Assembly (NCBI RefSeq): GCF_005116505.1
Contig: NZ_SWBR01000003.1
Span: forward strand, 372,001 to 436,000
Direction of reading: 5' to 3'
DNA from: Pedobacter polaris
GTDB taxonomy: Bacteria; Bacteroidota; Bacteroidia; Sphingobacteriales; Sphingobacteriaceae
Length of the DNA stretch: 64,000 nt
In this document: piece by piece, positions 19,085-29,406 of the stretch
Layout: each line of letters begins with the position of its first letter
Numbering within the stretch: position 1 is the first letter of the stretch
Notes under the pieces: model-generated
The model's input: only the letters and a program-made list of their open reading frames with translations
What the model was told of the DNA's origin: nothing
Database searches by the model: none
Translations under genes and position numbers: made by a program

Positions 19085-20165
19085 AAGAATAAACTGGAAA
19101 GCGATTTTTAAAGGGTTTGCCTGGCTAGTATGCTTGGCGGGAATGGTTGTGCTTATGAGTTTCATTGATATTAATAAGCAAAAAGTGAAATGCACTAAGG
19201 TAGAGATACTGATTCCTGGTGCAGACAATTTTATAGAGAGAGAAGAAATAGATGCTATTTTAAAACAAGGAGAAGGAGCGTTGATTGGACGTAATTTAGA
19301 GACAATTAATATTCATCAAATTGAAAAAAATATAAAATCTAATCCATATATCGCATTTGTAAAAGTATATGCAGATATGGATGGGATCATTCATATAGAA
19401 ATTAAACAGCGTCAACCAGTTTTAAGAATTATAAATGCTGGTGGGCAAGATTATTATATTGATAGTGATGGTTTAAAAATGCCAATGTCTCCAAACTTTA
19501 CTGCTAATGTTTTGGTTGCTACAGGTAATATTCTGGAAGGCTTTAGCGGTAGAATAGATACATTGTTAACTCCATTAGCTAGAGACTTGTACAAAACAGC
19601 ATTATACTCAAAAAGAGATACACTTTGGGATGCGCAGTTTGAGCAGATCTATGTAAATGAAAAGAATGATATTGAGTTGATACCAAGAGTAGGAAACCAG
19701 CGTATTATTTTAGGTAATGCAGATTCTTTAGAAACAAAAATGAATAACCTGCTAGCCTTTTATAAACAAGCGATGCCAAAAGTAGGGTGGAATGTATACA
19801 AAACGATCAACTTAAAATATTATAACCAAATCGTTTGCGAAAAGTATGATTCGCTTGCTGTTAAAAAAGCGATAGCAGTAGTGATTGACACCAATTTTGT
19901 ACAAAAAAAGGCTACAGATTCTGTAATTAGAGATGTAATTAAAGAAGAAATTAAAAAAGCTACAGCAGAGGATGCTAATGAGAAACCTGTTGTGCAAAAA
20001 CCAGTTGTAGTGGCTAAGCCAACTATTACAAAAGAAAAAGTAGCAGAAAAAACAGTAGCCAAGTCTACAACTACAGGGCCTGCAAAAACAACAGTAACCG
20101 AAAAGGGTAAAACAAAGCCGGTTACTACAACTAAAGAGAAGACAGATACCAAGAAAAATAAGTAA
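19077..20165 (+). CDS. ftsQ: Cell division protein FtsQ
   Basis: A 362-residue bitopic protein with a short cytosolic N-terminus, one helix (about 12-30) and a periplasmic POTRA-like plus FtsQ domain (residues about 38-255; IHIEIKQRQPVLRIINAGGQ and ELIPRVGNQRIILGNADS are recognisable). The last about 75 residues are a low-complexity tail of Lys, Thr, Val and Pro, probably disordered in the periplasm. It overlaps murC by 8 bp and precedes ftsA by 25 bp. FtsQ bridges early and late divisome proteins. Position is strong support because the family is divergent in sequence. Confidence 0.9.
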   Translation: MLKRINWKAIFKGFAWLVCLAGMVVLMSFIDINKQKVKCTKVEILIPGADNFIEREEIDAILKQGEGALIGRNLETINIHQIEKNIKSNPYIAFVKVYADMDGIIHIEIKQRQPVLRIINAGGQDYYIDSDGLKMPMSPNFTANVLVATGNILEGFSGRIDTLLTPLARDLYKTALYSKRDTLWDAQFEQIYVNEKNDIELIPRVGNQRIILGNADSLETKMNNLLAFYKQAMPKVGWNVYKTINLKYYNQIVCEKYDSLAVKKAIAVVIDTNFVQKKATDSVIRDVIKEEIKKATAEDANEKPVVQKPVVVAKPTITKEKVAEKTVAKSTTTGPAKTTVTEKGKTKPVTTTKEKTDTKKNK

Positions 20166-20190
20166 AAGAACTCAACAAAATAATAAAGTT

Positions 20191-21549
20191 ATGGGCAAAG
20201 AAAAATCTACCATTCAATCTCCAATCGTAGTAGGATTAGATATTGGTACAACAAAGATTTGTGTTATTGTGGGTCGCAGAACACAACACGATAAAATTGA
20301 AGTTTTAGGGATTGGTAAAGCAGAATCAGCGGGTGTAACTCGTGGTGTGGTATCCAATATTCAAAAAACTGTACAAGGTATTGCCGCTGCTGTAGAATTG
20401 GCAAGTAGCCAATCTAACGTAGAAATCCGTGTAGTAAATGTAGGTATTGCTGGTCAGCATATTAAAAGTTTACAACATCGCGGAATCTTAACGCGTAGAG
20501 AACTACAGAACGAGATTAGCAAAAAAGACATTGATAAATTAGTTGATGATATGTTTAAACTTGTTATGCCTCCAGGTGAAGAGATTATTCATGTGTTGCC
20601 TCAAGAATTTACTATTGATAATGAGCCAGGTATCAAAGACCCAATTGGTATGGCAGGAGTTCGTTTAGAAGCGAATTTCCACATTATTTCTGGTCAGGTT
20701 ACTGCTGTCAAAAATATTATGCGTTGTGTAACTAACGCGGGTTTGCAAACCCAAGAGTTAATTTTAGAACCCCTTGCATCATCTGAGTCGGTGTTGAGCG
20801 ACGAAGAAAAAGAAGCAGGCGTGTGCTTGGTAGATATTGGTGGTGGTACTACAGATATTGCTATTTTCCATGAGGGAATTATCCGCCATACAGCAGTTAT
20901 CCCATTTGGGGGTAACAGTGTAACAGAAGATATTAGAGAAGGTTGTTCGGTAATGCGTAACCAAGCAGAATTGTTAAAAACTCGTTTTGGATCAGCATTA
21001 GCTGAAGAAAATAAAGAAAACGAAATCATTTGTGTGCCAGGTTTACGTGGTAGAGAACCAAAAGAAATTTCAGTTAAAAACTTAGCTTATGTAATCCAGG
21101 CCCGTATGGAAGAGATAGTTGAGCATGTTTATTATGAAATTAAATCTTCAGGCTATGAAAAAAAATTGATTGGTGGTGTAGTAATTACTGGTGGTGGAGC
21201 GTTATTAAAACATCTAAACCAATTAGTAGAGTATGTAACTGGATTAGATTGCCGAGTTGGGTATCCAAACGAGCATTTGTCTAAATATGAAGACATGCCT
21301 AAAACAATTTATGATGATTTGAAAAGCCCAATGTATGCTACAAGTGTTGGTCTTTTAATTAAAGGAATTCAAAAAGCCGAAGAGTTGTTAGAAGAAATGA
21401 AACAACCTGGAGTTTTTGTAGAACAGCCTACGGTAGCAAAAGAGAAAAAACGCAGTGGCGGAGGTTTGTTTGATAAGCTACTCAAAAAAACCACAGAATT
21501 CATCAAGGATGATATGAATGTGAGTGATGAGGATTACATCAAACCGTAA
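20191..21549 (+). CDS. ftsA: Cell division protein FtsA
   Basis: A 452-residue actin-like ATPase that anchors FtsZ to the membrane. The phosphate-1 motif VVGLDIGTTKICVIVG is near residues 14-29, phosphate-2 CLVDIGGGTTDIAIF near 212-226, and the adenosine motif GGVVITGGGALL near 329-340. The SHS2/1C subdomain is present. The C-terminus has a basic glycine-rich part followed by an amphipathic GLFDKLLKKTTEFIKD (about 426-441), the likely membrane-targeting helix, and then a short acidic tail. ftsZ follows after 128 bp holding DnaA-box-like sequences. Confidence 0.95.
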   Translation: MGKEKSTIQSPIVVGLDIGTTKICVIVGRRTQHDKIEVLGIGKAESAGVTRGVVSNIQKTVQGIAAAVELASSQSNVEIRVVNVGIAGQHIKSLQHRGILTRRELQNEISKKDIDKLVDDMFKLVMPPGEEIIHVLPQEFTIDNEPGIKDPIGMAGVRLEANFHIISGQVTAVKNIMRCVTNAGLQTQELILEPLASSESVLSDEEKEAGVCLVDIGGGTTDIAIFHEGIIRHTAVIPFGGNSVTEDIREGCSVMRNQAELLKTRFGSALAEENKENEIICVPGLRGREPKEISVKNLAYVIQARMEEIVEHVYYEIKSSGYEKKLIGGVVITGGGALLKHLNQLVEYVTGLDCRVGYPNEHLSKYEDMPKTIYDDLKSPMYATSVGLLIKGIQKAEELLEEMKQPGVFVEQPTVAKEKKRSGGGLFDKLLKKTTEFIKDDMNVSDEDYIKP

Positions 21550-21552
21550 TAT

Positions 21553-21599
21553 TTATCCACAAATCGGGATTTTTCCACATTATTAACAGTTGTGGAAAA
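21553..21599. promoter_or_regulatory. Cluster of three DnaA-box-like 9-mers upstream of ftsZ
   Basis: TTATCCACA at 21553-21561 is the canonical E. coli box. TTTTCCACA at 21571-21579 and its inverted form TGTGGAAAA at 21591-21599 match TTWTNCACA. The three lie within 47 bp in the only non-coding gap between ftsA and ftsZ and are followed by very AT-rich sequence. DnaA control of ftsZ is known in other bacteria; its occurrence here is inferred. Confidence 0.55.
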
Positions 21600-21677
21600 C
21601 GCCTGTTAAAAAAGTGTTAATATTACAAAAGAGATGAACAGAAAATTTCAATTTTTAAACAACTGATTCATAACGAT

Positions 21678-23324
21678 ATGAAGTTCGAAATGTTAAAAGA
21701 TAAGTCATCAATCATCAAAGTAATTGGTGTTGGTGGCGGTGGAGGTAATGCGGTAAACCATATGTACCGTCAAGGAATTACAGGTGTAGACTTTATTATT
21801 TGTAATACTGATGCGCAAGCATTGGAGTTTAGCCCAATTCCGAATAAGGTACAATTAGGTTCTAGCTTAACAGAAGGAATGGGTGCGGGCTCAATTCCAG
21901 AAGTGGGTAAAAATTCGGCTATAGAGAATATAGACGATATTAAAGCCATGTTGGGCAGTACAACCAAAATGCTTTTCATTACGGCAGGTATGGGTGGTGG
22001 TACTGGTACAGGTGCTAGTCCAATTATTGCTCAAGCTGCAAAAGAACTTGATATTTTAACAGTTGCAATTATTACCACTCCTTTTGCCTTTGAAGGTAAA
22101 AGACGTAAAATGCAAGCTGATGATGGTTTAGACGAATTAAAAAAATACGTAGATTCTTACCTTGTAATTTCGAACGACAGGTTACGTGAGATTTTTGGAA
22201 ACTTAACTTTAGGATCAGCTTTTGCGCAAGCAGATGATATTTTAACAACTGCTGCAAAAGGTATTGCAGAAATTATCACGGTTCCTGGATATATCAACGT
22301 AGATTTTAAAGATGTGCGCACTGTAATGAAAGACAGTGGTGTATCTATAATGGGTAGCTATTCTGCTTCTGGTGAAAACAGGGCTTTAGCAGCAGTAGAA
22401 GGTGCTTTAGCATCTCCATTGTTAAAAGACAACGAGATAGAAGGAGCTAGATATATTCTTTTAAACATCAGTTCTGGTTTGCGTGAAGTAACCATGGATG
22501 AGGTAACTATCATTACGGATTATATTCAAGATAAAGCAGGTCTTTCTGCAGATTTAATCTGGGGTAATTGTATTGATGAAAGTTTAGAGGACAAATTATC
22601 GGTAACTATCATTGCAACTGGTTTCCAAACCACAGAACAAAGAGCAAAAGATAAAGAAAACGTTAAAAAGATTTCATTATTAACACCAGAAGAAGCTCCA
22701 TTAGTGAGGCCAGTTGAACCGGTTAACTCTTTCATTGAAACTAAACCTGAACCAATAAATACAGAACCAGTTTTAAAAGTTCAAGAGGATCAAAAGCAGT
22801 CAGACTTGTTTGGAGATTTGTTTAACTTAAGTAGAACTTCAAAAGTAGAAGAACCTGAAAATAATATTACAGTAGTTCATCAATTGGTAGAAGAAGAAAC
22901 TCCAAATGCAGAAGTGCAGGATGCTGGTTTTGAGTTTGAAGTTAAATTGTCAGAAACTGAATTTGTTTTCGAAACCCCAGTTGCTGAATTTGAATTTGAG
23001 AAAGAAGTTGCTCCTGAGCCTATTGCTAAGGAAGAGGAAATAGTTGGGTTAGATGATAATAAAAATGATGATTCAATTGAAGATCAATTAAGAAAGTCTA
23101 AAGAAAGAATTTTGAAATTGAAAGATTTGAGTATGAAATTGCGTACAACTAATGGTTTGCAAGAGTTAGAAAACGAACCAGCTTATAAGCGTAAACAAAT
23201 GCAATTGCAACAAGTTCAGCATTCTTCAGAATCTCAAGTTTCTAGGTTTACATTAAGTAATGATGAAGATGGTTCTACTGAAATTAGACCAAACAATTCA
23301 TTTTTACATGATAATGTTGATTAA
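21678..23324 (+). CDS. ftsZ: Cell division protein FtsZ with long acidic C-terminal linker
   Basis: A 548-residue tubulin-like GTPase that forms the Z-ring. The nucleotide loop GVGGGGGNAVNHM is near residues 17-29, the tubulin signature GGGTGTG is at 107-113 and the T7-loop region with NVDFKDVRTVM near 212 is present. The core ends near residue 330. It is followed by an about 190-residue linker rich in Glu, Val, Pro and Phe (FEFEVKLSETEFVFE), then a basic Lys/Arg stretch and a terminal EIRPNNSFLHDNVD that looks like the conserved C-terminal peptide of Bacteroidota. E. coli FtsZ has 383 residues, so the linker is much longer. A terminator closes the cluster after it. Confidence 0.96.
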   Translation: MKFEMLKDKSSIIKVIGVGGGGGNAVNHMYRQGITGVDFIICNTDAQALEFSPIPNKVQLGSSLTEGMGAGSIPEVGKNSAIENIDDIKAMLGSTTKMLFITAGMGGGTGTGASPIIAQAAKELDILTVAIITTPFAFEGKRRKMQADDGLDELKKYVDSYLVISNDRLREIFGNLTLGSAFAQADDILTTAAKGIAEIITVPGYINVDFKDVRTVMKDSGVSIMGSYSASGENRALAAVEGALASPLLKDNEIEGARYILLNISSGLREVTMDEVTIITDYIQDKAGLSADLIWGNCIDESLEDKLSVTIIATGFQTTEQRAKDKENVKKISLLTPEEAPLVRPVEPVNSFIETKPEPINTEPVLKVQEDQKQSDLFGDLFNLSRTSKVEEPENNITVVHQLVEEETPNAEVQDAGFEFEVKLSETEFVFETPVAEFEFEKEVAPEPIAKEEEIVGLDDNKNDDSIEDQLRKSKERILKLKDLSMKLRTTNGLQELENEPAYKRKQMQLQQVQHSSESQVSRFTLSNDEDGSTEIRPNNSFLHDNVD

Positions 23325-23346
23325 AAAATCAAACAAATTATAATTT

Positions 23347-23383
23347 AAAGCCTTAACAATAAAATCGTTAAGGCTTTTTTTAC
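23347..23383 (+). terminator. Terminator of the division cluster
   Basis: AAAGCCTTAAC (23347-23357) pairs with GTTAAGGCTTT (23367-23377), an 11-bp perfect stem with a 9-nt loop, followed by a T-run. Confidence 0.92.
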
Positions 23384-23560
23384 AATGTAGCTGTAGAGTT
23401 ACATTTAGATAAGAGTGAAAGTTCTAATCAATGTAAGGGTGCAAGCGAATTCAGTCAACATTTAAAGTTATTGATTGTGGTTGGTTTCACACCTTGTTAA
23501 ATAGGGATTTTAAACTTAAATTTGCGATAAATAGAATAGATTACACTAAATATAATAACA

Positions 23561-24805
23561 TTGGATATTTTCGAGAAAGTAGCAAAGCGCATGGGCCCAA
23601 TTGGGGAACATTATGAATGGTCTCATGGATATTTTTCTTTCCCTAGATTAGAAGGGGAGATTGCGCCACATATGAATTTTAGAGGCAAAAAACTTTTAGT
23701 TTGGAGCTTGAATAACTATTTAGGCTTAGCTAACCATCCAGAAGTTAGAAAAGCTGATGAGCAGGGAGCAGCAGATTTTGGAATGGCTTATCCAATGGGT
23801 GCTCGTATGATGTCTGGTAATACTAAATACCATGAACAATTAGAGCAAGAATTAGCAGCATTTGTTGGTAAAGAAGATGCTTTTGTACTTAACTATGGCT
23901 ACCAAGGAATGGTATCGATAATTGATGCTTTGGTAGATAGAAAGGACGTTGTTGTATATGATGGAGAATCGCATGCTTGTATAATCGATGGATTGCGCTT
24001 ACATATGGGCAAGCGTTTTGTTTATAAGCACAATAATATCGAAGATTGTCGCAAGCAATTAGAAAGAGCTACTAAATTAGCAGAAACAACAGGTGGTGGC
24101 ATATTGGTAATTACTGAGGGTGTTTTCGGAATGTCAGGCGCTCAAGGTAAATTAAAAGAGATCATAGATCTTAAAAAGGACTTTAATTTCCGCTTATTAA
24201 TTGATGATGCACATGGTTTCGGTACTATGGGCCCAACGGGAGCTGGTACACACGAGGCACAAAATTGCATAGATGGTGTAGATGTTTATTTTGGAACATT
24301 TGCTAAATCTATGGCAGGTATTGGAGGTTTTGTAGCCTCTACTAAAGAATTAACAAATTATTTTAGATATAACCTACGTTCTCAAACCTATGCTAAAGCA
24401 TTGCCAATGCCTATGGTTATCGGTTTATTGAAACGTTTAGAATTATTAAAAAACAATCCAGAACTTAGAGAAAAACTTTGGAAAGTTGCTACAACCTTGC
24501 AAAAAGGACTAACAGCGCGTGGGTTTGATATAGGTGTTACTGATACAGTAGTTACTCCAGTATTTTTAAAAGGAGAATTATTAGAAGCAACTGCCTTAAC
24601 TATGGATTTACGTGAGAATTATGGTATTTTTTGTTCAATTGTTGTTTATCCGGTTATCCCGAAAGGAATGATAGAGTTGAGGTTAATTCCTACCGCTGTA
24701 CACAGCATGGAGGATGTACAACAAACGTTAGATGCCTTTAGTGAAGTGTCTGATAAATTGAAAAACGGCCACTATAAAGAAGCTAAAATACCAACTACAT
24801 CATAA
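23561..24805 (+). CDS. spt: Serine palmitoyltransferase-like alpha-oxoamine synthase
   Basis: A 414-residue fold-type I PLP enzyme read from TTG 23561; an in-frame ATG 30 bp later would cut into the conserved N-terminus. Motifs are SLNNYLGLANHP, YPMGARMMSGNTKYHEQLE, LIDDAHGFGTMGPTG and GTFAKSMAGIGG, where Lys249 is the Schiff-base lysine. The family condenses an acyl-CoA with an amino acid. In sphingolipid-making Bacteroidota the close homologue is serine palmitoyltransferase, while Kbl and BioF are the alternatives. A cytosolic enzyme without a signal peptide fits. It stands alone between two terminators. Confidence 0.8.
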   Translation: MDIFEKVAKRMGPIGEHYEWSHGYFSFPRLEGEIAPHMNFRGKKLLVWSLNNYLGLANHPEVRKADEQGAADFGMAYPMGARMMSGNTKYHEQLEQELAAFVGKEDAFVLNYGYQGMVSIIDALVDRKDVVVYDGESHACIIDGLRLHMGKRFVYKHNNIEDCRKQLERATKLAETTGGGILVITEGVFGMSGAQGKLKEIIDLKKDFNFRLLIDDAHGFGTMGPTGAGTHEAQNCIDGVDVYFGTFAKSMAGIGGFVASTKELTNYFRYNLRSQTYAKALPMPMVIGLLKRLELLKNNPELREKLWKVATTLQKGLTARGFDIGVTDTVVTPVFLKGELLEATALTMDLRENYGIFCSIVVYPVIPKGMIELRLIPTAVHSMEDVQQTLDAFSEVSDKLKNGHYKEAKIPTTS

Positions 24806-24813
24806 AATTACAA

Positions 24814-24848
24814 AAAAATGCCCTCACAATACTGTAGAGGGCATTTTT
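24814..24848 (+). terminator. Terminator after spt
   Basis: AAAAATGCCCTC pairs with GAGGGCATTTTT, a 12-bp stem with an 11-nt loop and a T-run. Confidence 0.92.
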
Positions 24849-25059
24849 ATTGGATTATTATCGTAATTACTTGTAATTCAGTATGTTAATAATTTTTTAA
24901 CTAAGTTCACTTGTTCATAACCTACTGTAATGTGGAAAAAAACAGGTGTTTAGGCACTTTATTATTGTTGAAAATGTTTTTTTATTAAAATAATCCTCTT
25001 ACTTTAGTATAAGAGTATTAATCAAAACCTTAAAAAAAACTAAAAGGAGTAATTAAAAA

Positions 25060-25236
25060 ATGAAAAAATTTAATGAAGTAAAAGCACTAGTTGCAGCTTT
25101 AGAAGCTGATGCAGACAAATTCTACAACAAAGCTAACAGCGCAGCTGGAACACGTGTACGTAAAGGTATGCAAGACTTAAAAAACTTAGCTCAAAGCATT
25201 CGTTTAGAGGTTCAAGAAACTAAAAACAAAGCTTAA
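25060..25236 (+). CDS. Histone H1-like small protein (Hc1 family)
   Basis: A 58-codon gene (MKKFNEVKALVAALEADADK at the start), helical and Lys/Ala-rich. The segment KFYNKANSAAGTRVRKGMQDLKN, here spanning residues 20-42, is characteristic of the short histone H1-like proteins common in Bacteroidota, thought to bind and condense DNA. AAAGGAG lies about 10 nt before the ATG, a clear Shine-Dalgarno sequence of a kind rare in this phylum, suggesting strong expression. A single TTTTCCACA-type 9-mer (24931-24939, inverted) is in the gap upstream. A perfect terminator follows directly, so it is a monocistronic unit. The DNA-binding role is from the family, not proven here. Confidence 0.85.
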   Translation: MKKFNEVKALVAALEADADKFYNKANSAAGTRVRKGMQDLKNLAQSIRLEVQETKNKA

Positions 25237-25258
25237 TTAGCCTCTTGTTTAAACAAAG

Positions 25259-25288
25259 AAAGCGCCACTAACCGAGGCGCTTTTTTTT
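25259..25288 (+). terminator. Terminator after the H1-like gene
   Basis: AAAGCGCC pairs with GGCGCTTT across a 9-nt loop, followed by eight T. On the minus strand it could also serve dapA, which ends at 25307, although the T-run there is weaker. Confidence 0.92.
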
Positions 25289-25306
25289 ATGCTTTTAAGT
25301 TTGCTA

Positions 25307-26194
25307 TTACGCAAATACAGCAAGTTGATCTAATTGTTTCGTAAGGCTTGCGGTAAGCACAGCTGAAGCCTTTACTAAAGGAAGGCGAACAACATCATCG
25401 CAAATGTTTAAAGTCTTTAAAACTGATTTTACACCTGCAGGATTTCCTTCTGCAAACATCAACCTTGTTATTTCTAATAAACTTAAATGTGCAGGTAGGG
25501 CAGTAGCATAGTCTCCTTTTAAACACAATCTGATCATATCAGATAATTGTTTAGGTAAAGCATTGCCAATTACAGAAATTACACCAACTGCACCAATTGA
25601 AATCATTGGTAAAGCAATTGGATCATCGCCAGATATTAAAAGAAAGTCTGAAGGCTTATCACGCATAATTGCGTTAAACTGCTCAAAATTTCCACAAGCT
25701 TCCTTAGTAGCAATGATATTCTTAAAATCATGTGCTAAGCGGCAGGTAGTCTCTGCACTCATGTTACTTCCGGTTCTGCCAGGAACATTATATAACATGA
25801 TAGGCATTTCACTCAATTCACTTAAGTATTTATAGTGTTGATAAATACCTTCTTGCGTTGGCTTGCTATAATAAGGGCTAACAGAAAGTACAGCACTATA
25901 GTTGTTGTTTTCAAATGTCTTAATTGCATCACCGATTACATACGTATCATTACCTCCAATGCCAGCAACTAATGGTAAACGGCCATTGTTAATTTCAGCA
26001 GTAAAATCCCACACCTTCTTCTTCTCGTCCTTGCTCAATGTGGCAGTTTCGCCTGTTGTACCTAAGGATACAAGGTAATCTATACCTCCATCAACCAAGT
26101 GATTAATCAGTTTTTTTAATCCCTGATAATCTACCGTTCCGTCTGTGTTAAAAGGTGTAACTAAAGCCACACCAGTACCGTGAAATTTATTCAT
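25307..26194 (-). CDS. dapA: 4-hydroxy-tetrahydrodipicolinate synthase
   Basis: A 295-residue (beta/alpha)8 aldolase condensing pyruvate and aspartate semialdehyde, the first committed step towards diaminopimelate and lysine. SLGTTGETATLS (about 43-54) holds the substrate-binding Thr pair, YNVPGRTG near 135-142 the catalytic Tyr, and Lys164 in IATKEACGN is the Schiff-base lysine. Its product supports the meso-diaminopimelate-type MurE at 11206. It lies 41 bp downstream of ligA on the same strand, with a 7-bp inverted repeat (ATCAAGA/TCTTGAT, 26212-26231) in the gap. Confidence 0.95.
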   Translation of the reverse strand: MNKFHGTGVALVTPFNTDGTVDYQGLKKLINHLVDGGIDYLVSLGTTGETATLSKDEKKKVWDFTAEINNGRLPLVAGIGGNDTYVIGDAIKTFENNNYSAVLSVSPYYSKPTQEGIYQHYKYLSELSEMPIMLYNVPGRTGSNMSAETTCRLAHDFKNIIATKEACGNFEQFNAIMRDKPSDFLLISGDDPIALPMISIGAVGVISVIGNALPKQLSDMIRLCLKGDYATALPAHLSLLEITRLMFAEGNPAGVKSVLKTLNICDDVVRLPLVKASAVLTASLTKQLDQLAVFA

Positions 26195-26235
26195 TTTTAA
26201 ATTAGTATTATATCAAGACAATGATCTTGATGTTA

Positions 26236-28548
<2,313 letters not shown>

Positions 28549-29226
28549 TTAATCTTTTAGCTTAGCTTCAATCTCTTTAAAAATATCCATGTAATCTTTT
28601 TCGAGTATATGGATATAAACCTCCAACTGTTCCGTTAATAGAAAAACAGTTTCTTCTTTAAAAGGATGTACCCACAAACGCATACAAATACGTTGTAAAG
28701 CATAGCTAATGTTCTCCAGTTTTTGATAGCTCAACAAATACCTGCTTGATTTAAAACTGTTTAAGAACTTAAAGAATTGTTCGGTGTCTGTACTTCCGCA
28801 TTTGGTTAAAAATGTATGAAGAGATTTATCATCAACTGCTTGTAAATGATCATAAAATTCATTGATATTTACCCTCCTATTTACCACTAAAAGATGGTCT
28901 AAAACTAACTCAACCCCAATATGTGAAAGAAATGATGGCCTAACAGGACTGTCTTTTAAAATAGGTAATAGCAATTGCTTGAGCTTTGCCATTTGTTCAT
29001 TAAAAAAATCTGATGAATGAAAGATCAAGTCGACTTCCAAGTGTCTTTTCCAGCCCTTTAACAATGAATTTAGCGCTGCTTCTTTGGTAAAAAGTTCCTC
29101 CTGTTTTTGAGGATATAAGTTCCAATCTTTGTGCGCATTCTTTACCAAATCGGGCAAAACAGTTCCAATAACCATGTTGGAGTCTTGGTTTTTGCTTTCA
29201 AAGTAATAATGCGAAAGGAAGTTCAT
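28549..29226 (-). CDS. Acyl carrier protein phosphodiesterase-like (AcpH/DUF479)
   Basis: A 225-residue, helical cytosolic protein. The N-terminus MNFLSHYYF and the spaced motif GTVLPDLVK resemble AcpH (MNFLAH...GNxxxDFVK), followed by HLEVDLIFHSSDFF, SHIGVELVLDHLL with His and Asp at the positions expected of the HD-like metal site. AcpH removes 4'-phosphopantetheine from holo-ACP. Identity is distant, so the catalytic activity is a family-level inference. It faces away from tyrS across a repeat-rich gap. Confidence 0.65.
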   Translation of the reverse strand: MNFLSHYYFESKNQDSNMVIGTVLPDLVKNAHKDWNLYPQKQEELFTKEAALNSLLKGWKRHLEVDLIFHSSDFFNEQMAKLKQLLLPILKDSPVRPSFLSHIGVELVLDHLLVVNRRVNINEFYDHLQAVDDKSLHTFLTKCGSTDTEQFFKFLNSFKSSRYLLSYQKLENISYALQRICMRLWVHPFKEETVFLLTEQLEVYIHILEKDYMDIFKEIEAKLKD

Positions 29227-29230
29227 GATG

Positions 29231-29375
29231 TGAAGCTAAAAGATTAAAGCTAAAAGACCAAAGCTAAAAGACCAAAGCTAAATTCAATTTTGACTGTTTT
29301 GTGGATTTATAAATGCGCTAACTTGTTTAATATGGAATAGTCTTTCTGCTTTGGTCTTTAGTTCTTTCAGCTTAA
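29231..29375. repeat. AAAGC-word inverted repeat before tyrS (copy 2)
   Basis: GCTAAAAGACCAAA is repeated in tandem (29248-29278 region), and the mirror words GCTTTGGTCTTTAG and TCTTTCAGCTTAAA follow at 29349-29375. The arms match the element at 17634-17730. Confidence 0.6.
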
Positions 29376-29380
29376 ACTCT

Positions 29381-29388
29381 TATCTTTG
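29381..29388 (+). promoter_or_regulatory. -7 box TATCTTTG of tyrS
   Basis: Perfect match to the Bacteroidota primary-sigma -7 consensus TAnnTTTG, 18 nt before the tyrS ATG. It lies at the edge of the repeat, and no well-spaced -33 TTG is clear. Confidence 0.6.
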
Positions 29389-29406
29389 CCACCTTATATA
29401 TAATTG

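Noticed and set aside
21553..21599. Replication origin
   Set aside because: Three DnaA-like boxes alone do not define an origin; no dnaA, dnaN or other origin-linked gene is nearby and GC skew was not computed.
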